A DNA stretch of 64,000 bases, from NCBI RefSeq assembly GCF_024756275.1, contig NZ_JANUGQ010000015.1:62001-126000 (forward strand), written 5' to 3'. Under the pieces are notes generated by a model that saw only the letters and a program-made list of their open reading frames with translations, was not told the origin of the DNA and did no database searches. Numbering within the stretch: the stretch's first letter is position 1; every line of letters begins with the position of its first letter. Below are positions 49,648-58,248 of the stretch, in pieces. The translations under genes and the position numbers were made by a program. Origin of the DNA: Streptomyces pyxinae. Its GTDB lineage: Bacteria; Actinomycetota; Actinomycetes; Streptomycetales; Streptomycetaceae.

Positions 49648-51660
49648 TCAGGCCAGCGGGTTGGGCACCGTGCCGTGGACGGCGGCGTGCGGGCGCTCGG
49701 GGCGGTCCCGGTAGCCGTCCAGATGGAGCCGGTTGCGGTTGAGGCAGAGCCGGTCGATCCGGGGGGTGAGCAGGTCGAAGAGTTCGTACCGCTCCTTCAG
49801 CTCGGGGAAGCGGGTGTGGTGCCGCACGATCTCCGCCCGGACGAGTGACCAGAAGTCATCCTCGCTGACGCCGAGTTGTTCCTCGCAGAGCGGGGCGAGA
49901 TAGCGGAACACCCCCACGAAGAGGCCGGAGTGGATGAACTGGGTGAGGAAGGAGGGCTCCTCGGTGAGCAGGATCTCCCGGACCTCCTCGGACATGGTGC
50001 TGTGCTCGGGCAGTGTCCGGGCGCTCACATTGACGTCGTCCACGAAGTCCTTGATCGCCAGCCGGACCGGCACGTCCTGCTCGTCGAAGACCACGATGGC
50101 GTTCTCCCCGTGCGGCGAGAAGACGGTTCCGTACCGGTAGAGGAAGCGCAGCAGCGGCGGCAGCAGGGCGGCGAAGAGGTGCTTCAGCCAGACCTCGGGC
50201 GCCAGCCCGGAGCGGGCCACCAGCTCGGCGGTGAAGGCCCGGCCCTCGGCGTCGGTGTGCAGCAGCGAGGCGAGCGTCCGGGCTCGTTCACCGGCCGGCA
50301 GCCGCAGCGGCTCCCGCCAGATGGCGCCCAGCAGTTCCTTGTACTGGTACGGCACCTCCGGCAACTGGTCGTAGAGCGGGTGCTCGACGGTGACCGACGC
50401 GACCTCGCCCAGCAGGATCACCCCGCACTCGTCGCGGAGGAACGGGTCGGCGTCCCGCACCGCGTGCACCCAGGAGGTGACGGCGGGCGCCGCCAGCGTG
50501 CGCTCGGTCGGGAGCCCGCGCCAGACCAGCGTGTTGAGCACCGACAGCGGCAGCTTCACGGTGTGCCGCTCGGGGCGGCTGGTGTTGAGGAAGGTACGGA
50601 TCGACTGCTGGGGCAGCCGGAGGTCGTTGTCGGCGGGCAGCGGCACGATGGCGTTCTGCGCTATGGCGGGCGCGAACAGCGGCAGCAGCACCTCGTCCCA
50701 CTGCCAGGGGTGGACGGGCAGGAAGAGGTACCCGGCCGGGTCGAGGCCCCGGGCCCGCAGCTCGGCGTCGAAGGCGGCGCGGACATCCGGGTCCAGCTCG
50801 CCCGCGTAGAGGTCCTCCGGGGTCGCCAGACCGGTGGCCCCCCGGTAGACGGCGAGTTCGGTGCTGACCGCGATCCACGGCAGCCGGGCCGGGCGGCGCG
50901 CCTCGGGGGCCCAGCGGTCGGCGTCGGTCGCGGAGAAGCCGACCCGCCCCTTGTTGAAGACGATCCACGGATGGCCGGTCTGGTGGCCCTCCAGCTCGGC
51001 GTAGTCGAGGTCGGCCAGCCGGGCGGCGGTGGGGACCGTGTGGTCGAGCCGGGTGTCGGCGGCGAGCGTGGTGGTCAGCTCGCGGACCAGATGGCCGAGG
51101 GTGGCGCCGTCCAGCGCGAGAAGGCGGCGGGCCAGGACGAGAAAGCGCAGCGGATCGGTGAAGGGCCGTCCGTCGTGGGTGATCGAGTCGGCCGCGACGC
51201 GCCAGCTCCCGTAGCAGCCCCGGCGGGCGTGGAAGGCGAGCCGGGAGCCGTCGTCCAGCTCGATGGCGTACCGCCCGGGCGCCCGCTCCGCCACGGCCGC
51301 CGCCCCGGGCCCGGCGCCGGACCCGCTCCCGGAGCCGGAGCCCGGGCCGGAGTCCGAGCCACAGTCCGCGTCCGGAACGGAACCGGAGCGGGAGCCCCGG
51401 TCCGCGCCGGAACCGGGGCCCGCGCCGGAGCCGGAGCCAGACCCCGAGCCCGAGTCCGGGTCCGAGTCCGGGTCCGGGTCGGAGCCGGTGGTTCGTACGG
51501 GCTCGATGATCTCCTCGTACGCGAACTCGCCCAGCATCTTGGCGAGCAGCCGGCGGGAGACCCGCTCCCAGGTGTGCGGGTTCAGCTCGGGCGGGGCGGC
51601 CAGCGGCGGCTGGGCCGGGGGCAGGGCGGTGGCGTCATGGCTGGCGGGGAACTTCGGCAC
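49648..51660 (-). CDS. IucA/IucC-type NIS siderophore synthetase (last gene of the locus)
   Basis: A 670-residue ligase of the non-ribosomal-peptide-independent siderophore family, which joins a carboxylate such as citrate to an amine with ATP. Visible features include FLPVHPWQWDEVLLP for ATP/substrate binding, GTVFSPHGENAIVVFDEQD and KDFVDDVNVS, with the FhuF-like C-terminus. Residues 58-122 (bases 51295-51489) are an Asp/Ser/Gly low-complexity insertion, GSGSG and DPDSDPDS types, near the N-terminus. The GTG at 51660 has GAGGAG upstream. It lies last of four genes transcribed together. The product is unknown; no iron box was seen ahead of the locus. Confidence 0.9.
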   Translation of the reverse strand: MPKFPASHDATALPPAQPPLAAPPELNPHTWERVSRRLLAKMLGEFAYEEIIEPVRTTGSDPDPDSDPDSGSGSGSGSGAGPGSGADRGSRSGSVPDADCGSDSGPGSGSGSGSGAGPGAAAVAERAPGRYAIELDDGSRLAFHARRGCYGSWRVAADSITHDGRPFTDPLRFLVLARRLLALDGATLGHLVRELTTTLAADTRLDHTVPTAARLADLDYAELEGHQTGHPWIVFNKGRVGFSATDADRWAPEARRPARLPWIAVSTELAVYRGATGLATPEDLYAGELDPDVRAAFDAELRARGLDPAGYLFLPVHPWQWDEVLLPLFAPAIAQNAIVPLPADNDLRLPQQSIRTFLNTSRPERHTVKLPLSVLNTLVWRGLPTERTLAAPAVTSWVHAVRDADPFLRDECGVILLGEVASVTVEHPLYDQLPEVPYQYKELLGAIWREPLRLPAGERARTLASLLHTDAEGRAFTAELVARSGLAPEVWLKHLFAALLPPLLRFLYRYGTVFSPHGENAIVVFDEQDVPVRLAIKDFVDDVNVSARTLPEHSTMSEEVREILLTEEPSFLTQFIHSGLFVGVFRYLAPLCEEQLGVSEDDFWSLVRAEIVRHHTRFPELKERYELFDLLTPRIDRLCLNRNRLHLDGYRDRPERPHAAVHGTVPNPLA

Positions 51661-51792
51661 GGGGCTCCTCGGGTATGGACCGGTTACGGATGGCGCGGGG
51701 CTGGGAGCGGTGTGCGGCCACCAGGACACCGTGCACGACGGACACGGCCGGCGGGACGCCGTTCACCACGGGCACGGCCGGCGGGACGCCGT

Positions 51793-52494
51793 TCACAGCA
51801 GGTGTCGCAGGGCACGGTCGCGGATCATCAGAGCGGCTCGCTTCTCGGGCAGGTCGACCTCCGCCGAGAGCCGGAAGCCGGCGGTCAGGAAGGCCGACAC
51901 GGACGGCGTGTTGCGCAGATCGGGCTCGGCGACGACCCGTTCACAGCCGGGACGGTGGTCGAGTACGAGATCGGTCACCGCGCGCAGCAGGGTGGCCCCG
52001 ACCCCGCGCCCCCGGTCGGCGCCCCCGCCGATCAGCAGATGGACACCGGTGTCGTCCGGGCGGGCCGGATAGTGGCGGGCGAGCGGATCGAGATCGGCCC
52101 GGTAGATCTCGAAGTAGCTCATCGGCGTGGCGTCGAGCACCCCGAGACAGGGCACGCTCCGTCCGTCGCCGTCGAGTTGGGCGCGTACATGGGCCTCGGT
52201 CACGGACGGCGGGCCGGCCAGCTCCCAGAAGGCCGCCACAGCCGGATCGTTCATCCACCGGCTGAGCTGGGCGAGGTCGCGCTCCAGCCGGACCGGGACG
52301 AGCCGGAAGACGCCCAGCCGGGTGGTGGCCGGGCGCCAGTCGGCCACCGCGTCCAGCAGGGTGGCGTCGAAGGTGCCGCCCCCGGTCTCCGACGGTCGCG
52401 GGCCCGGTACGTCCTCGGTGCCGGGGGCGGGGCCGGGCCCGCCGCCGGTGCCGGCGGGGCCGCCGGTCGGGGTGCCGGTGTCGGTGGGAGGCAC
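51793..52494 (-). CDS. GNAT N-acyltransferase of the siderophore locus
   Basis: A 233-residue IucB/AlcB-type acetyltransferase. The acetyl-CoA fold lies after about residue 55: VPVRLERDLAQLSRWMNDPAVAAFWE, SYFEIYRADLDPLARHY, GVHLLIGGGADRGRGVGATLLRAV and AFLTAGFRLSAEVDLPEKRAALMIRDR. It probably acylates a hydroxylamine or amine to make the hydroxamate arm of the siderophore. The first 45 residues are Gly/Pro-rich and not conserved. The GTG at 52494 has GAGAGGAG upstream. It sits between the two IucA/IucC genes. Confidence 0.88.
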   Translation of the reverse strand: MPPTDTGTPTGGPAGTGGGPGPAPGTEDVPGPRPSETGGGTFDATLLDAVADWRPATTRLGVFRLVPVRLERDLAQLSRWMNDPAVAAFWELAGPPSVTEAHVRAQLDGDGRSVPCLGVLDATPMSYFEIYRADLDPLARHYPARPDDTGVHLLIGGGADRGRGVGATLLRAVTDLVLDHRPGCERVVAEPDLRNTPSVSAFLTAGFRLSAEVDLPEKRAALMIRDRALRHLL

Positions 52495-52693
52495 GGGGCG
52501 CGCTCCTCTCAGCGGTTCGGCCGCTCTGTGCGGCGGGTGGAACGAGTGGTGCGTCGGGGTGCCGGGGTGGTGACGGGCCGCGCGGGGCGGCCCGTCGCGG
52601 GCACGGACCCGTACGGCCCCGTACGGCCCCGCACGGATCCGTGCGGACCGGGGCCGCACCCGGCGGAGGGCGGCCCCGTCCGGCGGGGCGGGG

Positions 52694-54562
52694 TCAGAGC
52701 TGGAGCGGATTGGTCAGGGTCACGTACACGGACTGGGTGTCGACCGGCCCGACCAGTTCGTCCAGACCGTGCAGCCTGGTCAGCATGTTGGCCTTGCAGC
52801 GCAGGGTCGGGCTGTCGAGCAGCCGGGCGGGCAGCGGGGAGCCGAGGCCGGTCGCGGCGGTCAGGAACCGGCGGAAGGCGGCCAGCAGCACCCGCTCGTC
52901 CGCGAGCCGCTGGGCCCCGAAGGCACCGATCAGCCCGAGGACGTTGTTGATCCCCAGGTAGTAGGCGAACCGTTCGTCGGTGACCTCGTCGGAGACGAAG
53001 GTGTCGCTGACGGTGCCGATCCCCGGCAACCGCCGCTCCAGGGCCGCCCGGTGGGACTCGCGGAAGTAGTACCCCTGGTTGTCCCGGTACCGGCCGCCGG
53101 CCGGCCAGCCCTCGGGGTCGAGGATCACCAGGGTGTTCTGCTGGTGGGCCTCCAGCGCCACGCCTCCGTGGCCGTCCAGCCAGAGGACGGGGCGCACCAC
53201 GTGGTCCAGGTAGCGCAGGAACCACTCGGCCGCCACGGCGCCGGTCGGCCGGCCGGTGCGGGCGGCGAGCCGGGAGATCACCACGGCCAGCCGGGAGCGC
53301 GTCCCGCCCCCGTCCGGCCAGGGCCGGGGCGCGGTGAGCCCGGCCAGGCAGACGGCGTCGTCACCCGGGCCGAACGGGTTGTGGCGCAGGATGGCGTCGA
53401 GGCCGGTCACCGGGGTGCCGTCCGGGCCGTCCACCGCGAGCCAGGCCGGGTCCCGCACGATGTCGAAGCACGGGTACGCCGTCTGCCACTCGGCGCCCAG
53501 GCCGGAACGGAGCAGCCGGTGCACCTCGGTGCCCCGGTGCAGCTCCTTGCGGAGGTTCTCGCGGCGGGAGTTGGTGATCCGGACGCCCAGCGACAGCTTG
53601 AGCATGGCCGGGGCGCCCGGCCGGTGGACGGTCCGGACCGACGAGGTGGGGTGCCAGGGCTCGCCGTACGGGCCGAGGTCGCGCAGCAGTCCCGCGTCGA
53701 ACAGGGCGGCGACGGCCGGGCGGTGGCGCACGTCCCGGGCCTGCCAGGGATGGAGCGGCAGCGCGACCGTACCGGCGGGCAGGGCCAGGCCCTCGGCGAG
53801 CCGGGCGGTGAGCAGCTCGGCCGGGACGGTCCGGCCCTGCTCGGTCCAGGCGGAGTCGGTGGCGAGTACGGAGCGGTCGACGGCCAGCCAGTGCAGCGGG
53901 AAGGAGCCGTGCAGTTCGGGCGAGTAGCGGCGGGCCTCGGCGTCCGAGAGTCCCTCGCGGCTCTTGGGCGTCGGGTGCAGCGGGTGGCCCAGCAGGAGCG
54001 ACTGCTCGCCGTCCAGGAACAGATCGGCGTCCGGGACCGGCCCCGGGTGGGCCCGCCGGTGCGCGATGAACTCGGCGGTGCGGCGGCTGGAGTCGGCGAC
54101 GCGGCCCACGAGTTCGGTGCCTTCGGGGCGCCCGGACTCCCGGCCGAGCAGCGCGGCCACGGTCACCGCGTCGGCGGGCGGGGCGCCGTCCGGGGCGCTC
54201 TCGACGCGCGGCGGGCCGAAGCGGTGCCAGCCGGTGGGCGACCAGTAGCGGACGGGGACCAGCAGCGCGGTCCCGGTGACGTCCAGCGGGACGCGCAGGG
54301 TGTCGCCGGGCGGCGGGCTGAGGTCCTTCTCCCGTACCCAGCAGCGGATCAGGCTCTCCACCGCCGCCGTGTCGGCGGCCCGGGCCGGGTCGGGATGGTC
54401 GAGCGGGTCCGGCGCCGTACCGGGCCCGGCGGCGGAAGCCGGGCCGGACGGCGGCGCGGTGCGGCCGGCCGGGACGGAGGGCCGGTCGCCGGCCGTGGCG
54501 CACGGGGCAACGGCCGGCTCGCCGGGAGTGCCGGTCGCTTCGGATGCTGAGGTCGGGTTCAC
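52694..54562 (-). CDS. IucA/IucC-type NIS siderophore synthetase (second gene of the locus)
   Basis: A 622-residue NIS synthetase from the GTG at 54562. Motifs: ALPLHPWQARDVR, LKLSLGVRITNSRRENLRKE, the aspartate/glutamine-rich ALEAHQQNTLVILDPEGWPAGGRYRDNQGYYF near the C-terminal half, and a final cap domain. It is presumably the first condensation of the pathway, with the last gene carrying out the second. The weak ribosome site and a competing TTG (54601-54599), which would overlap the preceding stop as TTGA, leave the start uncertain by 13 codons. The N-terminal 70 residues are Ala/Pro-rich. Confidence 0.88.
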   Translation of the reverse strand: MNPTSASEATGTPGEPAVAPCATAGDRPSVPAGRTAPPSGPASAAGPGTAPDPLDHPDPARAADTAAVESLIRCWVREKDLSPPPGDTLRVPLDVTGTALLVPVRYWSPTGWHRFGPPRVESAPDGAPPADAVTVAALLGRESGRPEGTELVGRVADSSRRTAEFIAHRRAHPGPVPDADLFLDGEQSLLLGHPLHPTPKSREGLSDAEARRYSPELHGSFPLHWLAVDRSVLATDSAWTEQGRTVPAELLTARLAEGLALPAGTVALPLHPWQARDVRHRPAVAALFDAGLLRDLGPYGEPWHPTSSVRTVHRPGAPAMLKLSLGVRITNSRRENLRKELHRGTEVHRLLRSGLGAEWQTAYPCFDIVRDPAWLAVDGPDGTPVTGLDAILRHNPFGPGDDAVCLAGLTAPRPWPDGGGTRSRLAVVISRLAARTGRPTGAVAAEWFLRYLDHVVRPVLWLDGHGGVALEAHQQNTLVILDPEGWPAGGRYRDNQGYYFRESHRAALERRLPGIGTVSDTFVSDEVTDERFAYYLGINNVLGLIGAFGAQRLADERVLLAAFRRFLTAATGLGSPLPARLLDSPTLRCKANMLTRLHGLDELVGPVDTQSVYVTLTNPLQL

Positions 54563-54597
54563 GAAGGTGGCTTTCTGCTCAGGGAGTTCAGCGTAGA

Positions 54598-56250
54598 TCA
54601 ATTCGGGGGTGCGGTGCGCCGCCGGCCGTCGGGACGGCTCCGGCCGGCCGGCGCGAGCCGCTCGGCGGCGGCCAGCGCGTCCGCGAACCGGTCCAGCACC
54701 GCGGTGGCCTGCTCGTCGGTGAGGGTGAGCGGCGGGAGCAGCCGTACGACCGAGGAGTGGCGGCCGCCCAGTTCGACGATGAGCCCCCGGTCCAGACAGG
54801 CCCGCTGCACGGCGGCGGCGAGCGCGGGGGCTGGCGGCGGCAGCCCGTCGGAGCCGAGGGCGTCGTGACCGTCGGGGCCGAGTCCGTCGTATCCACCGGA
54901 GCCCGGTCCGCCGGAGCCGAGGGCGTCGTATGCGCCGGAGCCGAAGGCGCCGGAGCCGTATCCGTCCGGACCGAAGGAGCCGCGGCGGCCGGGGGCCTGA
55001 CCGTCAGGGGCCTGGCCCTCGGGGGTCTGGTCACCGAGGACATGACCGCCGGGGGCAGGGCGCGCGCTCTGGGCCGGAAGGGCACCGGCCCGCCCCGCCG
55101 CCCCCGCCTTCGCGTCCGCCGCCGGATCGACCAGCTCCACACCGATCATCAGCCCCCGGCCGCGTACGTCCCCGACACACGGGTGCGCGGCGGCCAGCCC
55201 CCGCAGCTGCCCCAGCATCCGGTCCCCGAGGACGGCCGCGCGCTCGGCCAGGCGGTTCTCCCGCACGAAGGCCAGGGTCGCCGCGCCGGCCGCCATGGCG
55301 AGCTGGTTCCCCCGGAAGGTGCCGGCATGGGCTCCTGGCTCCCAGGTGTCGAGCTCCGAGCGGTAGACGATCACGGCCAGTGGCAGGGAGCCGCCGATGG
55401 CCTTGGACATGACCATCACGTCCGGCATCACACCGCTGTGCTCGACCGCCCAGAAGGCCCCGGTCCTGCCGACCCCCGTCTGCACCTCGTCGGCGATCAG
55501 CGGAATGGAGCGCTCGGCCGTGATCCGCCGCATCCGGCGCAGCCAGGTGTCCGGCGCCGGGACGACCCCGCCCTCCCCCTGCACCGGCTCCAGGATCATG
55601 CCGGCCGGTTCCGGGACACCGCTCTTGGGGTCGTCCAGCAGGTCCCGGGTCCAGCGGGCGGCCAGCTCGGCGCCGCGCTCGCCGCCGACCCCGAACGGGC
55701 AGCGGTAGTCCCTCGGATACGGCAGCCGGGTCACCCGGATCTCGGTGGCACCGCCCGAGGCGTCCAGCGCGCCGGCCGTCATGCCGTGGTAGGCGCCGGT
55801 GAAGGCGAGCAGTCCGCGCCGGCCGGTGGCGGTGCGGACCAGCTTGAGCGCCGCCTCCACCGCGTCGGTGCCGGCCGGGCCGCAGAACTGGATGCGGGCG
55901 TTCTCCGCGAACCGGCCCGGCAGGGTGGCGAACAGCTCGGTGGTGAAGGCGTCCTTGACCGGAGTCGCCAGGTCCAGGACGTGCAGCGGGGCCCCCGAGT
56001 CCAGCACCTTGCGGATCGCCTCCAGGACGACCGGGTGGTTGTGGCCGAGCGCCAGGGTGCCCGCGCCGGAGAGACAGTCGAGATAGCGCCGCCCGTCGGC
56101 ACCCTCGATGGTCAGTCCTCTGGCCCGGACCGGGACCACGGGCAGCGAACGCGCGTAGGTGCGGGCCGCCGACTCCCGCAGGGACTGGCGGCGCAGAATG
56201 CCCTCGTGCGCCGCCGGTGGTGCCGCCGGCGCTGATTCGGTCACGGCCAC
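54598..56250 (-). CDS. Class III aminotransferase (diaminobutyrate-2-oxoglutarate type)
   Basis: A 550-residue PLP enzyme, first in the siderophore locus. It resembles DABA aminotransferases that make L-2,4-diaminobutyrate for siderophores. The PLP lysine is Lys283 in VMSKAIGGSLP; upstream PLP motifs include ADEVQTGVGRTGAFWA and EPVQGEGGVVPAP. Residues about 378-472 (bases 54835-55119) are a Gly/Ser/Asp low-complexity insertion (GSGAYDALGSGG type) that interrupts the C-terminal domain. The GTG at 56250 follows GGGAGG. Its partners for making 1,3-diaminopropane (a decarboxylase) and N-hydroxylation are not in the window. Confidence 0.85.
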   Translation of the reverse strand: MAVTESAPAAPPAAHEGILRRQSLRESAARTYARSLPVVPVRARGLTIEGADGRRYLDCLSGAGTLALGHNHPVVLEAIRKVLDSGAPLHVLDLATPVKDAFTTELFATLPGRFAENARIQFCGPAGTDAVEAALKLVRTATGRRGLLAFTGAYHGMTAGALDASGGATEIRVTRLPYPRDYRCPFGVGGERGAELAARWTRDLLDDPKSGVPEPAGMILEPVQGEGGVVPAPDTWLRRMRRITAERSIPLIADEVQTGVGRTGAFWAVEHSGVMPDVMVMSKAIGGSLPLAVIVYRSELDTWEPGAHAGTFRGNQLAMAAGAATLAFVRENRLAERAAVLGDRMLGQLRGLAAAHPCVGDVRGRGLMIGVELVDPAADAKAGAAGRAGALPAQSARPAPGGHVLGDQTPEGQAPDGQAPGRRGSFGPDGYGSGAFGSGAYDALGSGGPGSGGYDGLGPDGHDALGSDGLPPPAPALAAAVQRACLDRGLIVELGGRHSSVVRLLPPLTLTDEQATAVLDRFADALAAAERLAPAGRSRPDGRRRTAPPN

Positions 56251-56776
56251 GGTTCCGGTCCTCCCGCTTCACGGTTGCGCCGCACCCCGCCGTGCGGCCG
56301 GTCCGTCGCTCAGCCGCGCCGGACGCCAACTCCTGTTCCCCCGTACGTAGTAACGACGGTCACCGCTCGGGAACACGGCCTCCGCCCGGGGTCCGGCCGC
56401 ACGTTTCCGTCCCCCGCTCCCGGGCACTCCCCTCGTGCCTCCACACGCCTCCACCGCACCTCCACACTCCTTCGCGCTCCCCCCTCCTCCCCCGCTCTCC
56501 GCCGCCCGTCGCGCCAACGGCGCTTTCGCCAACGGCCGTTCGCCCGGCGCGCCGGACGCCGGACCGGGAACCCCGGCGGCGCGGCCCGGGCCCGACGCCG
56601 GGAACCGCGGCCCTGCCGTACGCCGTCCCCCTCGGCACCGGCATAGTGGGGGCCGCGCCGCCGTGCGGCCACCGTCCGCCGGAGCCGGCACCGGTGGCGT
56701 CCGGTGCCGCACCGGCGGTGCTTCCCCGAGCCGTCCGCCGGAGCACCCGCCGATCACGTCCCAGGGGGATCACGAC
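56251..56776. other. Divergent interval without a gene
   Basis: About 525 bases between the siderophore locus and the lipoprotein protease, transcribed outward. I find no iron box of the IdeR/DmdR type (TTAGGTTAGGCTAACCTAA-like), no RNA and no convincing gene. The stretch near 56450-56520 is C-rich and less structured. Confidence 0.4.
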
Positions 56777-57961
56777 ATGCGACCCATACGCCCGCTGCTC
56801 GCGGCGTCCGTCACCGCGCTGCTGGTGCTGGCGGCGACCGGCTGCGGCCCGTCCGAGGACAACGCGGGCGGCGACCCCGCCGCCTCCGCGAGCCCCACCG
56901 CGAGCGGGAGGGGCGGGAAGATCCATATCCCGGACCGGCTGCGGGACCGGCTCAAGGAGCACGGGATCGACGTGGACAAGTGGCAGGACGGCGCCTGGAA
57001 GAACTGGGACAAGGACGCCTGGCTGCGCGAGGCCAGGGACTTCGTCAACCCGGTCATCGAGGACCTCTGGGACGCCCGGCGGATGCGGGAGGCCCGGGAG
57101 GCGGACACCCCCGTGCCGGAGGCCGACGTCCCGGACGGGAACGACGCGGGCGTGACCGACCCGGCACCCGAGCCGGTCACCGCCCGGCAGGTCCCGGCGC
57201 CGTACCATCGCGGCGCCCCCGAGGCGGGCAAGATCCTCTTCGACGGACCGGAGGGCTCGATGGTCTGCTCCGGCACCGTGGTACGCGACCCGGCGCACCC
57301 CGGCAAGTCCAACCTGGTCTGGACGGCGGGCCACTGTGTGCACGCGGGCAAGAAGGGCGGCTGGTACCGGAACATCGCCTTCGTCCCCTCGTACAACGAC
57401 CGCGCTCTCCCCTCCGACCGGCTGAACCAGGTCGGCCGGCAGGAGATCGCCCCGTACGGCGTGTGGTGGGGCGACTGGGCGGCGACCTCGGACGAGTGGA
57501 TCGCCCAGGGGGCGTCGACCGGCGGCCAGGGCGCCCCGTACGACTACGCGGTCGTCCATGTGACCCCGGAGGAGGGCGGCGGCACGTCGCTGGAGGAGAC
57601 GGTCGGTTCGGCGCTCCCGGTGGACTTCGCCGCCCCGGCCGCGCCGGAGGTCGCGAGCATCGAGGCGACCGGCTACCCGGCGGCGGCCCCGTACGACGGC
57701 CAGCGCCTGCACCAGTGCGCGGACAAGCCGGGCCGGCTGTCGCTGGCGGCGGACCAGCCGACCATGTACCGCATCGGCTGCACCATGACCGGCGGCGCCT
57801 CGGGCGGCGGCTGGGTGGCCCCCGGCCGGGACGGGAAGCCGGCGCTGGTCTCCAACACCTCGATCGGCCCGGTGCCGGCCGGCTGGCTGGCCGGGCCGCG
57901 GCTCGGGGACGGCGCCAAGCGGGTGTACGAGGAGGTCAGCCGGAAGTTCGCCGGCCAGTAG
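56777..57961 (+). CDS. Lipoprotein serine protease
   Basis: A 394-residue trypsin-like protease anchored outside the membrane. The N-terminus has an SPII signal with lipobox LAATGC, so Cys23 becomes the lipidated residue. A long acidic, low-complexity spacer (about 30-140) precedes the protease domain. Catalytic residues are visible as His in TAGHCVHAG, Asp in GAPYDYAVVHVTPE and Ser in TGGASGGGWVAPG. The ATG at 56777 has AGGGGG ahead of it. In Streptomyces, such lipoproteases often process secreted enzymes or signals; no partner is adjacent. It is followed by a very strong terminator. Confidence 0.9.
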   Translation: MRPIRPLLAASVTALLVLAATGCGPSEDNAGGDPAASASPTASGRGGKIHIPDRLRDRLKEHGIDVDKWQDGAWKNWDKDAWLREARDFVNPVIEDLWDARRMREAREADTPVPEADVPDGNDAGVTDPAPEPVTARQVPAPYHRGAPEAGKILFDGPEGSMVCSGTVVRDPAHPGKSNLVWTAGHCVHAGKKGGWYRNIAFVPSYNDRALPSDRLNQVGRQEIAPYGVWWGDWAATSDEWIAQGASTGGQGAPYDYAVVHVTPEEGGGTSLEETVGSALPVDFAAPAAPEVASIEATGYPAAAPYDGQRLHQCADKPGRLSLAADQPTMYRIGCTMTGGASGGGWVAPGRDGKPALVSNTSIGPVPAGWLAGPRLGDGAKRVYEEVSRKFAGQ

Positions 57962-58106
57962 CCCCAGCGGCCCGGCGAACAGCGCGCCCCAACCGGTCCG
58001 GAAACACCCCGGGGCCCGCGACCGCCGGGCGGCCCGGACACACCCGGAGGCCCGGCGAACGGCCCGTCCCTCCCCGGGCCCGGACCCACTGAGCGGTCGG
58101 AAACGC

Positions 58107-58157
58107 CCGGAGGCCCGGTGCCCGTCCCCCGAAAGGGAGCGGGCACCGGGCCTCCGG
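58107..58157 (+). terminator. Very strong hairpin terminator
   Basis: CCGGAGGCCCGGTGCCCG (58107-58124) pairs with CGGGCACCGGGCCTCCGG (58140-58157), 18 bp perfect, extended by an inner TCCC/GGGA around GAAA. It lies about 145 bases past the protease gene and could also stop transcription from the hflX side. Confidence 0.9.
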
Positions 58158-58248
58158 ACAGGTGCCCTCCGGCCGCCCGGGCCACCGCCTCAGTGCGCGG
58201 CGGCGTCCGAGCCACCGGCTCGGCGCACGGCCGGGGGCGTACGGCGTC

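Noticed and set aside
56251..56776. IdeR/DmdR iron box upstream of the siderophore locus
   Set aside because: No TTAGGTTAGGCTAACCTAA-like sequence was found when the interval was read on both strands.
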